Shown here piece by piece: positions 10,401-18,407 of a stretch of DNA of 64,000 bases. Both the position numbers and the translations under genes were made by a program. The notes beneath the pieces are model-generated. The model saw only the letters and a program-made list of their open reading frames with translations. It was not told the origin of the DNA and did no database searches. The DNA is from Streptomyces sp. AA1529 (GTDB lineage Bacteria; Actinomycetota; Actinomycetes; Streptomycetales; Streptomycetaceae): assembly GCF_000280905.1 (NCBI RefSeq), contig NZ_ALAP01000075.1:52608-116607 (forward strand). The letters run 5' to 3'. Position 1 is the first letter of the stretch; the number at the start of each line of letters is the position of its first letter.

Positions 10401-11771
10401 GGAAACCTGGAGGAGACGGTCACCAGGAACAACCTGGAGGCGGCCGAGGAGATCGTGCGCCAGCTGCGGCTGCGCGACCTCGGCGGCATCATCGTGATCG
10501 ACTTCATCGACATGGTCCTGGAGTCCAACCGCGATCTGGTGCTGCGCCGGCTGCTGGAGTGCCTGGGCCGGGACCGCACCAAGCACCAGGTGGCGGAGGT
10601 CACCTCGCTGGGCCTGGTGCAGATGACCCGCAAGCGGGTCGGCCAGGGGCTGTTGGAGTCGTTCTCCGAGCAGTGCGTGCACTGCAACGGGCGCGGCGTC
10701 ATCGTGCACCTGGATCAGGCCGTGGCCGCCGGTGGCGGCGGCAAGAAGGGCAAGAAGGGCAAGAAGGGCGACAGCAGGAGCGAGGCCAGGGCGGAAGGCA
10801 AGGGGGAGGGCAAGGCGGAGCCGAAGACCGGCGACCGGCAGGCCGCGGAGACGCAGCCCGAGCCCTCGCCCGCCACCGCTCCGGCCGCCGCCGCGGTGGA
10901 GCCCTCCGAGGCGGCTGCCGAGGCGGCCGACCTCACCGCGCCGGTACCGGTGGAGTTCGTGCCGGACGAGGAGCTCTTCAGCAGCGCCGCCGAGGCGGAG
11001 GCCGCCGCGGCCGCGGCACGCGGAGGACGTACGCGGCGGCGCGGCAGCCGGAAGGCGAGCGCCCCCGCGGGTGCGCCCCGGACCGGCGGCGAGCCTGCCC
11101 GGGCCGCCGAGGTGGTCGAGCCCGCGGCACCGGAGCCGGAAGCCCGGCCTGCTGCGGTCGAGTCCGCTCCGGCCCCGGCGGAGCCCGCGGCCCCGGCCGA
11201 GCCCGCCGCGGCGGAAGCGGCACCGGAGCCCGCTGCCCGGCCCCGCCGCCGGGCGACGCGCAAGGCGAGCGCGCCCGCCGGTGCGCCCCGCACGGGTGAC
11301 GACACGGCCGCCGTGCTGGTCGTCGCGGCGGACGAGGCGGCCGCACCGGTCGCTGCCGCCGAGCCCGAGCCGGCGGTCGGCGAGGTCGTCACGGAGGCCG
11401 CTCCGGTTCGCCCGCGGCGGCGGGTGACCCGCACGGTCACCGCCACCGCCCCGGAGGAGGAGGCCGCGGCTCCGGCGAAGAAGGCCGCCGCGAAGAAGGC
11501 GGCCAAGAAGACCCCGGCGAAGAAGGCGGCGGCCAAGAAGACCGCCGCGAAGAAGACGGCGGCCAAGTCGGCGGAGAAGACGGCGGACAAGGCGGCCGAG
11601 AAGGCGGACAAGGCGGCCGAGAAGCCCGCCAAGTCGGCGGAGAAGGCGGCCGGCAAGGCGGCGGCGAAGAAGACCGCCAAGAAGACCGCCAAGAAGACGG
11701 CCACCAAGAGGACGGCCGCGGCCGAGCAGGAAGGCGGGGCCTCGGTCTCCGCCTCCGCCTCCGAGGAGTGA
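7413..11771 (+). CDS. rne: Ribonuclease E/G family endoribonuclease
   Basis: A 1452-residue RNase E/G with the catalytic core in the middle, as is typical for streptomycetes. About 670 N-terminal residues are Ala/Pro/Arg-rich and disordered. The S1 and catalytic part starts near residue 690. The Mg-binding aspartates are in VDVNTG (D986) and IDFIDM (D1030, D1033), and the zinc-link cysteines in CVHCNGRG are C1088 and C1091. A second disordered arm follows and ends in a histone-like KKAA/AKKT lysine tail. The enzyme processes rRNA and tRNA precursors and decays mRNA, and the arms probably bind RNA and degradosome partners. ATG at 7413 is chosen over the frame extension to 7353. The 246-base leader at 7167-7412 shows no clear element. 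Confidence 0.93.
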   Translation: MLEPTESNESAAPTAGAAASAEASEATVPGAAGPSGGSVADRGSTVGGGTAGAPETAGGALSTPSDTLPPRRRRAASRPAGPPAPPAGDAGDRPSPVQDSAAGGPQDAGTRDDSGETPAPAARPRRRATRKASAPAGSPAPAEPAAQPEAAEQTAPAAQPEAAGGTVEVGTEPPKAGGRRRATRKATAPAGAPAPAAEAEPAAVAGASADAEEPKPRTRRRATSRRSAEGAEAAEQEKPATARRRSSRETAAAAESAEGAGTAESAAPARGAGTDDSGAAGAEAAEPKPRSRRRASTRKTAAVESGAAESGAESQTGTPAEAAAETPAESAPAARTRRRATRAGSAPDAEAEQSPAGPAESEGSAGSGRAAEGGKPARTSRKSEAAKAAEASEESAAPQADGKPAAEGKSEAAEKSEAAGKSEGRAGRRKRAAPPVAMFQPPVFTEPAFQTPQSAAAAAEAERRAEARSQEEPEDEGADREETQPTRRRRRRADSGEQQPATRDEQDRDTADQQSEGSESAEDEEQEGARGEDRPARRRRRGGRRRRRGEGAEQSEGTEGEEREDRSGPAEESAAAEPAGADAAEGDEGEAGSSGGSSSSSRRRRRRRRRSGDADGSGNEPATQDDPERTVVKVREPRKKKDEPTDEVQAIKGSTRLEAKKQRRREGREQGRRRVPIITEAEFLARREAVKREMVVRQSGERTQIAVLEDDVLVEHFVNKEQSTSYVGNVYLGKVQNVLPSMEAAFVDIGKGRNAVLYAGEVNFEALGMANGPRRIETALKSGQSVLVQVTKDPIGHKGARLTSQVSLPGRYLVYVPEGSMTGISRKLPDTERSRLKQILKRVVPEGAGVIVRTAAEGASEDELRRDVERLQAQWEEIRKKSQKGNAPTLLYGEPDMTVRVVRDIFNEDFSKVIVSGAEAWETIHGYVSHVAPDLSDRLQKWTSDVDVFATYRIDEQLAKALDRKVWLPSGGSLVIDRTEAMIVVDVNTGKFTGQGGNLEETVTRNNLEAAEEIVRQLRLRDLGGIIVIDFIDMVLESNRDLVLRRLLECLGRDRTKHQVAEVTSLGLVQMTRKRVGQGLLESFSEQCVHCNGRGVIVHLDQAVAAGGGGKKGKKGKKGDSRSEARAEGKGEGKAEPKTGDRQAAETQPEPSPATAPAAAAVEPSEAAAEAADLTAPVPVEFVPDEELFSSAAEAEAAAAAARGGRTRRRGSRKASAPAGAPRTGGEPARAAEVVEPAAPEPEARPAAVESAPAPAEPAAPAEPAAAEAAPEPAARPRRRATRKASAPAGAPRTGDDTAAVLVVAADEAAAPVAAAEPEPAVGEVVTEAAPVRPRRRVTRTVTATAPEEEAAAPAKKAAAKKAAKKTPAKKAAAKKTAAKKTAAKSAEKTADKAAEKADKAAEKPAKSAEKAAGKAAAKKTAKKTAKKTATKRTAAAEQEGGASVSASASEE
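7785..11310 (+). repeat. RRRATRKASAPAG-type repeats flanking the RNase E core
   Basis: Copies of the same basic motif occur on both sides of the catalytic domain of the rne product. On the N side they start near residue 125 (RPRRRATRKASAPAGSP), with degenerate copies up to about residue 350. On the C side they lie near residues 1205-1300 (RPRRRATRKASAPAGAP near 1278). The DNA copies are similar but not identical. Confidence 0.7.
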
Positions 11772-11778
11772 CCCGTGG

Positions 11779-11811
11779 GCGGGCGGGGAGGGGACGGCCC
11801 TCCCCGCCCGC
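11779..11811 (+). terminator. Terminator hairpin after rne
   Basis: A perfect 14-bp G+C-rich stem (11779-11792 with 11798-11811) and a 5-base loop lie 7 bases after the rne stop. There is no T tract, as is common in streptomycetes. Confidence 0.7.
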
Positions 11812-11853
11812 GGTGGAGAGGGGACACCGTCGGACCTCCAGGTCCGTATGGGG

Positions 11854-12026
11854 TACCCTTGACCATCGGCGTGTCCTGACCAGGGCACGCTGCTCCTGAG
11901 CACATCCCTCCCGGTTCCGTTCGGTTCCCGGGAGAGGCCGCTCAATCCTTCCGGATCAGTTCCGCGCTCCGGCGCGGACGGGCGGCTGGCGTCAGGAGTC
12001 CCGACACGAGCGAGAGAGAGTTCCGC
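11854..12026 (+). promoter_or_regulatory. Promoter candidate and structured leader of rplU
   Basis: TACCCT at 11854-11859 is a plausible -10, which would give a leader of about 150 bases. Just upstream, CGGACCT and AGGTCCG (11831-11846) form an inverted repeat. Inside the leader are a hairpin at 11871-11888 (GTGTCCTG/CAGGGCAC) and a 7-bp stem at 11908-11914 with 11928-11934. Such a leader may be the site of ribosomal-protein feedback, but that is inference. Confidence 0.4.
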
Positions 12027-12350
12027 GTGTACGCGATCGTGCGCACCGGCGGGCGCCAGCAGAAGGTCTCTGTGGGCGACGTCATCGAGGTTGACCGTAT
12101 TTCCGAGAGCAAGGTCGGCGACAGCGTCGAGCTCTCGACCCTGCTCGTCGTCGACGGTGACGCGGTCACCAGCGACCCCTGGGTCCTGGCGGGCGTGAAG
12201 GTCCAGGCCGAGGTGGTGGACCACCACAAGGGCGACAAGATCCGGATCCAGAAGTACAAGAACAAGACCGGGTACAAGAAGCGCATCGGTCACCGCCAGC
12301 TCCACACCGCGCTGAAGGTCACCGACATCCCCGCCCCGGCCAAGAAGTAA
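12027..12350 (+). CDS. rplU: 50S ribosomal protein L21
   Basis: A 107-residue L21 of normal length, starting MYAIVRTGGRQQKV at GTG 12027. The conserved end with GHRQ is present. L21 binds 23S rRNA in the large subunit. It is followed after 13 bases by rpmA, the usual pair, and then by obgE. Confidence 0.97.
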   Translation: MYAIVRTGGRQQKVSVGDVIEVDRISESKVGDSVELSTLLVVDGDAVTSDPWVLAGVKVQAEVVDHHKGDKIRIQKYKNKTGYKKRIGHRQLHTALKVTDIPAPAKK

Positions 12351-12363
12351 GGACTGAGGAGAG

Positions 12364-12621
12364 ATGGCACACAAGAAGGGCGCATCGTCCACTCGGAACG
12401 GTCGCGACTCCAACCCGCAGTACCTCGGCGTGAAGCGCTTCGGCGGTCAGGTCGTCAACGCGGGTGAGATCCTGGTCCGCCAGCGCGGCACCCACTTCCA
12501 CCCGGGCTCGGGCGTCGGCCGCGGCGGCGACGACACCCTGTTCGCGCTGGACGCGGGTGCGGTGCAGTTCGGCACCCACCGCGGCCGCAAGGTCGTGAAC
12601 GTCGTCCCGGCCGCTCAGTAA
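12364..12621 (+). CDS. rpmA: 50S ribosomal protein L27
   Basis: An 85-residue L27, starting MAHKKGASSTRNGRDSN, whose flexible N-terminus reaches the peptidyl-transferase centre. It is cotranscribed with rplU. GAGGAGAG directly upstream of the ATG is the ribosome-binding site. There is no N-terminal extension of the kind cleaved in Firmicutes L27. Confidence 0.97.
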   Translation: MAHKKGASSTRNGRDSNPQYLGVKRFGGQVVNAGEILVRQRGTHFHPGSGVGRGGDDTLFALDAGAVQFGTHRGRKVVNVVPAAQ

Positions 12622-12646
12622 GCAGCCGGACGGCACACTCTCCACA

Positions 12647-12708
12647 CCGAGGGCGGACTCCTTCTCCCGTGCGCGCGGTCTGCGCACCGGAAGCGGGTCC
12701 GCCCTCGG
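12647..12708 (+). terminator. Long stem-loop between rpmA and obgE
   Basis: A perfect 12-bp outer stem (12647-12658 with 12697-12708) encloses an inner GTGCGC/GCGCAC stem (12669-12674 with 12682-12687). It sits 25 bases after the rpmA stop and 137 bases before obgE, and could end or reduce transcription between ribosomal and GTPase genes. Confidence 0.6.
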
Positions 12709-12844
12709 CGCGTTCGGACCGGGCCCCTCGGCGGAAGCCCCCCGGACCGGGACGGCGTCGGGACGCGAACAGCGTTCCCACGCGACGGGGCTCGCACGGA
12801 GCCGCGGCACCACCACCCCAGAGCACGCCTTGGAGGCACCCCCT

Positions 12845-14284
12845 ATGACCACCTTCGTGGACCGCGTCGAGCTGCATGTCGCCGCGGGCAGCGGTGGGCA
12901 CGGCTGCGCCTCCGTGCACCGGGAGAAGTTCAAGCCGCTGGGCGGCCCCGACGGCGGCAACGGCGGCCGCGGCGGTGACGTGGTGTTCGTCGTCGACCCG
13001 GACGTGACCACCCTGCTGGACTACCACCACAGCCCGCACCGCAAGGCCACCAACGGCCGGCCCGGTGAGGGCGGGCACCGCTCGGGACAGGACGGCAAGG
13101 ACCTGGTGCTGCCGGTACCGGACGGCACCGTCGTCCTCGACCGGCACGGCGAGGTGCTGGCCGACATGGTCGGCGCCGGCACCACCTTCGTCGCGGGCCG
13201 GGCGGGCCGCGGCGGACTCGGCAACGCGGCGCTGGCCTCCGCCCGGCGCAAGGCGCCCGGCTTCGCGCTGCTGGGCGAGCCCGGCGAGACCCGGGACGTC
13301 GTCCTGGAGCTGAAGACGGTCGCGGACGTCGCGCTGGTCGGCTACCCGAGCGCGGGCAAGTCCTCGCTGATCTCGGTGCTCTCCGCGGCCAAGCCGAAGA
13401 TCGCCGACTACCCCTTCACGACGCTGGTGCCCAACCTCGGTGTGGTCACCGCCGGGGGATCGGTCTTCACCATCGCGGACGTGCCGGGGCTGATCCCCGG
13501 CGCCAGCGAGGGCAAGGGCCTCGGCCTGGAGTTCCTGCGGCACGTCGAGCGCTGCTCCGTGCTGGTCCATGTGCTGGACTGCGCCACGCTGGAGAACGAC
13601 CGCGACCCCGTCTCCGACCTGGACGTGATCGAGGCGGAGCTGGCCCGCTACGGCGGTCTGGAGGACCGGCCGCGGGTCGTCGTCCTCAACAAGACCGACA
13701 TCCCCGAGGGCAAGGACCTGGCCGACATCATCCGGCCCGATCTGGAGGAGCGCGGCCTCCCCGTCCTGGAGGTCTCCGCCGTCTCGCGACAGGGGCTCAA
13801 GGAACTGTCGTACGCGCTGGCCGGTCTGGTGGACGAGGCGCGTGCGGCACGTCCGGTGCAGGAGTCCACCCGGGTCGTCATCCGCCCCAAGGCCGTCGAC
13901 GACGCGGGCTTCACGGTGACCCGGATCGAGGACGGCTTCTTCCGGGTGCGCGGGGAGAAGCCCGAACGCTGGGTGCGGCAGACCGACTTCAACAACGACG
14001 AGGCGGTCGGCTACCTCGCCGACCGGCTCGCCCGCCTCGGTGTCGAGGACGAGCTGTGGAAGGCGGGGGCCCGCGAGGGCGACGGCGTCGCGATCGGCGA
14101 CGAGGAGAACGCCGTGGTCTTCGACTGGGAGCCCACCATGGTCACCGGCGCCGAGATGCTCGGCCGCCGGGGCGAGGACCAGCGCATGGACGCGCCCCGT
14201 CCGGCCGCGCAACGCCGCCGGGACCGTGAGGCGGAGCGGGACGAAGCCCTGGGCGCCTACGAGGACTTCGACCCCTTCGAGTGA
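12845..14284 (+). CDS. obgE: Obg-family GTPase ObgE/CgtA
   Basis: A 479-residue GTPase with three parts: the glycine-rich Obg fold (residues 1-158), the G domain, with G1 GYPSAGKSS (166-174), DVPGL as G3 and NKTD as G4, and a C-terminal OCT domain followed by an acidic tail. It acts in 50S assembly and links GTP/ppGpp level to growth; in Streptomyces Obg affects differentiation (family knowledge). ATG at 12845 has GGAGG 8 bases upstream (12832-12836). It follows rplU-rpmA as in most bacteria. Confidence 0.96.
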   Translation: MTTFVDRVELHVAAGSGGHGCASVHREKFKPLGGPDGGNGGRGGDVVFVVDPDVTTLLDYHHSPHRKATNGRPGEGGHRSGQDGKDLVLPVPDGTVVLDRHGEVLADMVGAGTTFVAGRAGRGGLGNAALASARRKAPGFALLGEPGETRDVVLELKTVADVALVGYPSAGKSSLISVLSAAKPKIADYPFTTLVPNLGVVTAGGSVFTIADVPGLIPGASEGKGLGLEFLRHVERCSVLVHVLDCATLENDRDPVSDLDVIEAELARYGGLEDRPRVVVLNKTDIPEGKDLADIIRPDLEERGLPVLEVSAVSRQGLKELSYALAGLVDEARAARPVQESTRVVIRPKAVDDAGFTVTRIEDGFFRVRGEKPERWVRQTDFNNDEAVGYLADRLARLGVEDELWKAGAREGDGVAIGDEENAVVFDWEPTMVTGAEMLGRRGEDQRMDAPRPAAQRRRDREAERDEALGAYEDFDPFE

Positions 14285-14432
14285 GGGACCGGCCGCGGCC
14301 GTCAGCGGCGCGCGGCCGTCAGGGCGGTTCCCCCGGCCTGCGGCACCGGGGCACGGGGCACACCGGCCGGGGCACCGGCACCCCGCGGGGACGGCCGGGC
14401 CCTCCCGCCCCCGCCGTCCCGCGGGTGCGCCG

Positions 14433-15683
14433 TCAGTCCTCCGGCTGCGGGCTCACGCCCTTGCAGCGGGGGGTGTCGTCGGCGAGCCCGGGGCGGGCCG
14501 CGGCCCGCAGCCGCAGGAACCGGCGCAGGTAGGCGTCGTGCACCGCCGGATCGTCGACCTTCAGCAGGGTCTCGTCGTTCTTGGTCAGGGCCGGGCCCGA
14601 GTAGTTGTGGCTGCCGGTCCACACCAGGGCGGCGGCGGCCCCCGCGTAGCGGCCGGAGATCAGCAGCGTCTTGGAGTGGACGACCTCCCGCGAGGTCGCG
14701 GGATCGCCGTCGTCGTCGTAGTGCAGGCAGCGCACGGCCGGACCGCCGGGCGCGTGCAGCGCCTCCCAGGTGCCGGGGGAGCCGGTGCTGTCCGCGCTGT
14801 CGCTCTCGGCGTAGACGATGTCCACGGCGCAGCCCTGTCGTTGCAGTTCGGCGAGCTTGTCGGCGACGCCCTGCCGGGTGAGTTTGAACATGGCCAGCCG
14901 GACGCTGGTGCGATGGCTGCCGCGGGCGTCGCTCCAGCGGCAGGTGACGTTGTCCAGGAGGGCGCGCACGGTGTCGCCGCCGTCCGGCCGGGGGAAGAAG
15001 TAGCCGGTGTACGGGGCGGCAGCGGTGCGGGTGTAGCGCCAGTCGCGCCAGTCGGCCGCCGCGGCGGTGTCGAAGTACCGGCTGTAGGCCGCGTGGAGGC
15101 GGGCCTGCGACACGACCAGCGCGTCGTTCCAGAACTTGGTGTAGCTGCCGGTGGACAGGTTCGAGGAGGTCTGTACGACGACGTTCCGTAAGCCGCCGGT
15201 GTGCGAGAAGAGCCAGAACTTGTTGTGCGCGATGGACGGGCCGGCGCCGGGCCTGCCCAGGCAGGACTTCCCCTCGGGGCAGAGCGCGACGAAGGAGTGC
15301 TTGGACCGGTCGGTGCCCAGCGCCTTGCGGAGGATGCCGTAGGAGGTGCTGGAGGGCATCGCGCTCACGCTGGACTCGTCCAGCAGTACCCGGACCCGCA
15401 CGCGCCGCCCGGCCGCGGTGTGGGCCGCGGCCAGCGCGCGCGCCATCTCGGCGTCCCAGAAGTGGTACAGGGCGACCTTGATCGTGGAGCCGGGGGCCGC
15501 GGCTTTGATCCGGGCCAGCAGGTCGCTGCGGATGGCGCGTTGCTGCGCGGCCGTTCCGTTGGGCTGGTTGAAAACCGGCCCGGTGCCCGGCGGGGCGGCC
15601 GCCGCGGGGGCGGGAGCGGCGAGGTGCAGCCCCGCGCAGAGGAGCAGGGCGAGTGGTGCTGCGGCGGCTCTCGGGTGTGTCAC
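14433..15683 (-). CDS. Secreted phospholipase D-like protein
   Basis: A 416-residue protein with an N-terminal signal peptide (hydrophobic stretch ending in an APAAAAPPG region near residue 32) and two PLD-type repeats. The HxK motifs are H153-N-K155 and H336-S-K338, followed by GSHNYSG in the second repeat. In both, the Asp of the classical HxKx4D is replaced (Ser at that place), so hydrolase activity on phospholipid or nucleic acid is possible but unproven. A TTA leucine codon lies at 15191-15189 (residue 165), which in Streptomyces implies dependence on the bldA tRNA. The gene is convergent with obgE, and the 148 bases between hold no gene. Confidence 0.8.
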   Translation of the reverse strand: MTHPRAAAAPLALLLCAGLHLAAPAPAAAAPPGTGPVFNQPNGTAAQQRAIRSDLLARIKAAAPGSTIKVALYHFWDAEMARALAAAHTAAGRRVRVRVLLDESSVSAMPSSTSYGILRKALGTDRSKHSFVALCPEGKSCLGRPGAGPSIAHNKFWLFSHTGGLRNVVVQTSSNLSTGSYTKFWNDALVVSQARLHAAYSRYFDTAAAADWRDWRYTRTAAAPYTGYFFPRPDGGDTVRALLDNVTCRWSDARGSHRTSVRLAMFKLTRQGVADKLAELQRQGCAVDIVYAESDSADSTGSPGTWEALHAPGGPAVRCLHYDDDGDPATSREVVHSKTLLISGRYAGAAAALVWTGSHNYSGPALTKNDETLLKVDDPAVHDAYLRRFLRLRAAARPGLADDTPRCKGVSPQPED

Positions 15684-15838
15684 GTGCGTCCCCTCCTGGC
15701 TGGTGGTGCGAGGTCCGGCGGATGGTGCGGGGTTGCGGGCCGGGCCGCCAGCGAGCGTAGGGACGTACGGGCGCCGCTTTCAGGGCATTGAGCCACCTTC
15801 TGGTGCTGATGTGATGAGTGGGGTACCGAGAGACGGAA

Positions 15839-15870
15839 GGGCCCCGAGAGGTGAACTCCTCTCGGGGCCC
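15839..15870 (-). terminator. Perfect 13-bp hairpin after the glycerophosphotransferase-like gene
   Basis: GGGCCCCGAGAGG at 15839-15851 and its complement at 15858-15870 enclose a 6-base loop. It lies 136 bases beyond the stop of the gene at 16006-18114 and upstream of the PLD gene, so it most likely insulates the two minus-strand units. Confidence 0.65.
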
Positions 15871-16005
15871 CGCACCGTTCCGCGCTCCTGTGCGCCGGTG
15901 TCCTGTCCCTGCGCCACCCGTAGGGGTGGCAGTGCCGGATACGCGGTTGCCGGATGCGGGATCAGCCCCGCGAGCCGGCCCGGCGCGCCGCCGGCGGCCG
16001 GCGGC

Positions 16006-18114
16006 TCAGGTCGAGACCGCGTCCTCCGGATCCGCCGTGCCCGGCGCCTCCAGCTCGGCCTCCTCGGCGGCCTCCTGGAGCTCGCGCTGCCCGGGGATCT
16101 CCGCCGTGCGCCGCGCGACGCGCACGTTGCGCGCCTCGGCCTCGGCCGCCAGCTCCAGTGCGGCCGCGTTGAAGCGGACCCGCGAGGGCGGGTCGGAGGG
16201 GCCCAGCAGATGGGTCTTCAGCTCCCGGCGGGCCCGCGCCATGGTGTCCTTCTCCGGGTCGCGCACCGACTCCAGCAGCGCCGGGAGCTGGTGCGCGTCG
16301 GGGCTGAGCACCGTGCCGGCCCGCACGGTGGGGAAGGTGCCCCGGAACTCGTCCTCGGTCATCCCGCTGGTGTTGGCGACCGCGTACGGCTTCTCGCTGG
16401 TGAGGTAGTCCGAGACCACCGAGGAGACGTCCGAGACGAGCAGGTCGGCCTGGTTGAAGCAGGTGAAGATCCCCGGCCGCGGGCCGTCGATGATCTGGTG
16501 CTCCCAGTCGGGGAAGGACGCCCAGTAGGCCGCCTCCCACGCCTCGGTCGCCGCGCGCACCCGTTCGGCGTTGCCCTCCTCGGGCCTGCCCTGGATCTTC
16601 ATCCGCTCCATCTCGTCCGCGCTGGCGCGGAACGCCGTGGTGGAGAGCCGGTCCAGCTCCGCGGTGCGCCGCTCCAGCTCGGCAGCGGCCTCCGCACCGC
16701 GGCGCGGGCCGTTGCGGGCCGCGTTCGCCTGGGTGATCAGGGTGCGGATGCGCTGGTCGGCTGCGCCGGCGCGCGGGTCGACCGAGCCGGTCATCGGGTG
16801 CGGTTTGTACAGCAGTCGCACCTTCGGGTCGGCCAGCAGTGCCTTGACGATGTTCTCGCCGGCCAGCCGCACCGAGGTGTTGCCCGGGTTGCCGTCCCAG
16901 CCCTCCCAGGTGGGGGCGTAGAGCACCGTGGTGTACCCGTCCCGGGGGGCGGTGTGCTCGTCGGCGTGCCGGATGGGGGTGAGCTGGGGGCGGCCGACCT
17001 CGACGACGTCCTTGTCGTCCACGCCGACCTCGGCGAGCTGGTAGCGCTCGCGGGCGGCTTCCCCGGCGACCCACACCTGGTCGTAGGCCTTGGCGTAGGG
17101 GTTGCAGGAGGAGAGCTTGTCGGACTCGCCGTGGTTGATGAAGGCGTGCTTGAGCGTGGGGATCCGCAGGACCTGGGAGGTCTTGCCGGAGTTGGCCGGG
17201 TGCAGCAGCACCTTGAGGGTGGAGTGCTCCAGGTGCATCAGATGGGAGACCTTGGGGATGCAGACGATCGGGACGTCGGTGGCGTCGATCTTCTGCACCA
17301 TGAACCGCTCCCGCAGCACGATCAGCGGCCGCCCCTCCAGCTCCGCCAGCGTCGAGAGCCACATGTTCGCCTGGTACGCCGACGTCGTCCCGCCCGAGAA
17401 GTACATCCCCGTGGTCGGCTTGTACCGTGCCAGCCACGCGTCCAGCCAGGCCATCACCTCCTGCTCGCTCTTGGAGCGCTTCTTCGGCAGCAGCCAGGTG
17501 GCCAGGTAGAAGGCGCTGCTCAGGGAGAGCAGCAGGGTGCAGCTCACGCCGATGAGCCCCCATTCCTCCACCGCCAGGCTCGCGCTGAGCGTCAGGCCCA
17601 GGGTGCCGGGGATGGAGAAGCGCAGCAGCCTGCGGCTGGGCTGGCGGGCCAGCAGCCGGGACGGCGCGTGGGTGAGGTCGAGCGACGAGGTGTCGATGTT
17701 GCGCGTGACGACCGGCAGGGTGCGGGTGCGGCGCACGAGCTGGGCCACCGCCTGGCACAGGAAGTGCGCGGCGTAGGAGGCCAGCAGCAGCAGGGTGAGC
17801 GGACGCTCTATGTCCGGCGGTACCTCCGGGATCCGGACCAGGCCGATGATCACCAGCATGTCGCGGAGGAGCTGCCGCGTGGTGACATCGAAACGGACCT
17901 TCCCCAGCAGCGCCAGCAGCCCCGGCTGCTGGTGTGTCAGGTACAGGTCGAGAGCGAGTCCCGCCAGCGAGGCGGCGACGAAGACGGGCACGTTCGGCAG
18001 CAGTGCTCCGGCGAGCTGCACGGTGTAGAACACCGCGAGCGCGAGCAGGGCCGCGAGCTGGACGGCGCGTCGTGTGGCGAGTCCGGCAGAGGGCACGGGC
18101 TGGGCTCCTGGCAT
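16006..18114 (-). CDS. Membrane CDP-glycerol glycerophosphotransferase-like protein (teichoic acid type)
   Basis: The N-terminal third has several hydrophobic helices and the C-terminal part a TagB/TagF-like glycerophosphotransferase fold. Family marks are LYAPTWEGWDG, YKPHP and SDVSSVVSDYL, followed by an acidic C-terminus. The expected role is transfer of polyol-phosphate units to a wall glycopolymer at the membrane. In S. coelicolor a protein at this place has, as I recall, been linked to the spore-wall complex. Start ATG 18114 (MPGAQPVPSAG, 702 residues) is preferred although no clear Shine-Dalgarno precedes it; TTG at 18192 would add 26 Pro/Arg-rich residues. Confidence 0.8.
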   Translation of the reverse strand: MPGAQPVPSAGLATRRAVQLAALLALAVFYTVQLAGALLPNVPVFVAASLAGLALDLYLTHQQPGLLALLGKVRFDVTTRQLLRDMLVIIGLVRIPEVPPDIERPLTLLLLASYAAHFLCQAVAQLVRRTRTLPVVTRNIDTSSLDLTHAPSRLLARQPSRRLLRFSIPGTLGLTLSASLAVEEWGLIGVSCTLLLSLSSAFYLATWLLPKKRSKSEQEVMAWLDAWLARYKPTTGMYFSGGTTSAYQANMWLSTLAELEGRPLIVLRERFMVQKIDATDVPIVCIPKVSHLMHLEHSTLKVLLHPANSGKTSQVLRIPTLKHAFINHGESDKLSSCNPYAKAYDQVWVAGEAARERYQLAEVGVDDKDVVEVGRPQLTPIRHADEHTAPRDGYTTVLYAPTWEGWDGNPGNTSVRLAGENIVKALLADPKVRLLYKPHPMTGSVDPRAGAADQRIRTLITQANAARNGPRRGAEAAAELERRTAELDRLSTTAFRASADEMERMKIQGRPEEGNAERVRAATEAWEAAYWASFPDWEHQIIDGPRPGIFTCFNQADLLVSDVSSVVSDYLTSEKPYAVANTSGMTEDEFRGTFPTVRAGTVLSPDAHQLPALLESVRDPEKDTMARARRELKTHLLGPSDPPSRVRFNAAALELAAEAEARNVRVARRTAEIPGQRELQEAAEEAELEAPGTADPEDAVST

Positions 18115-18407
18115 GGAGAGAGGGTCTGCGAAGGGGGTGGCCGGTGGCGGTGGCCGAGGTCGACCCCTGACGGTATGACGCCCGTGGGTCAAGTGACAAT
18201 CTTCGACGCCGCGGGATGGGCGCTTACCTGGTCAAACGTAACCATCCTCACGCGTCCGTCGCGTGAAACGGATGAGCGGCCCGGACCGGCGCTGACGTAG
18301 ATTGCGACCCGAGAGCACGGCGGTCACGGCTCCACCGGGCGCACCCGTCGCCCCGCGGAGCCGTGCGTCCCGCCGCGGCGGCACAGGCGCGAGGGGTACG
18401 TACGGGC

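Noticed and set aside
7824..12413. Very long minus-strand frame opposite rne, rplU and part of rpmA
   Set aside because: It crosses three known genes and their intergenic regions and shows no domain; an effect of high GC.
15346..18300. Long plus-strand frame opposite the PLD and glycerophosphotransferase-like genes
   Set aside because: Low-complexity Val/Gly/Arg/Leu composition and no motif, while the minus strand encodes recognisable families.
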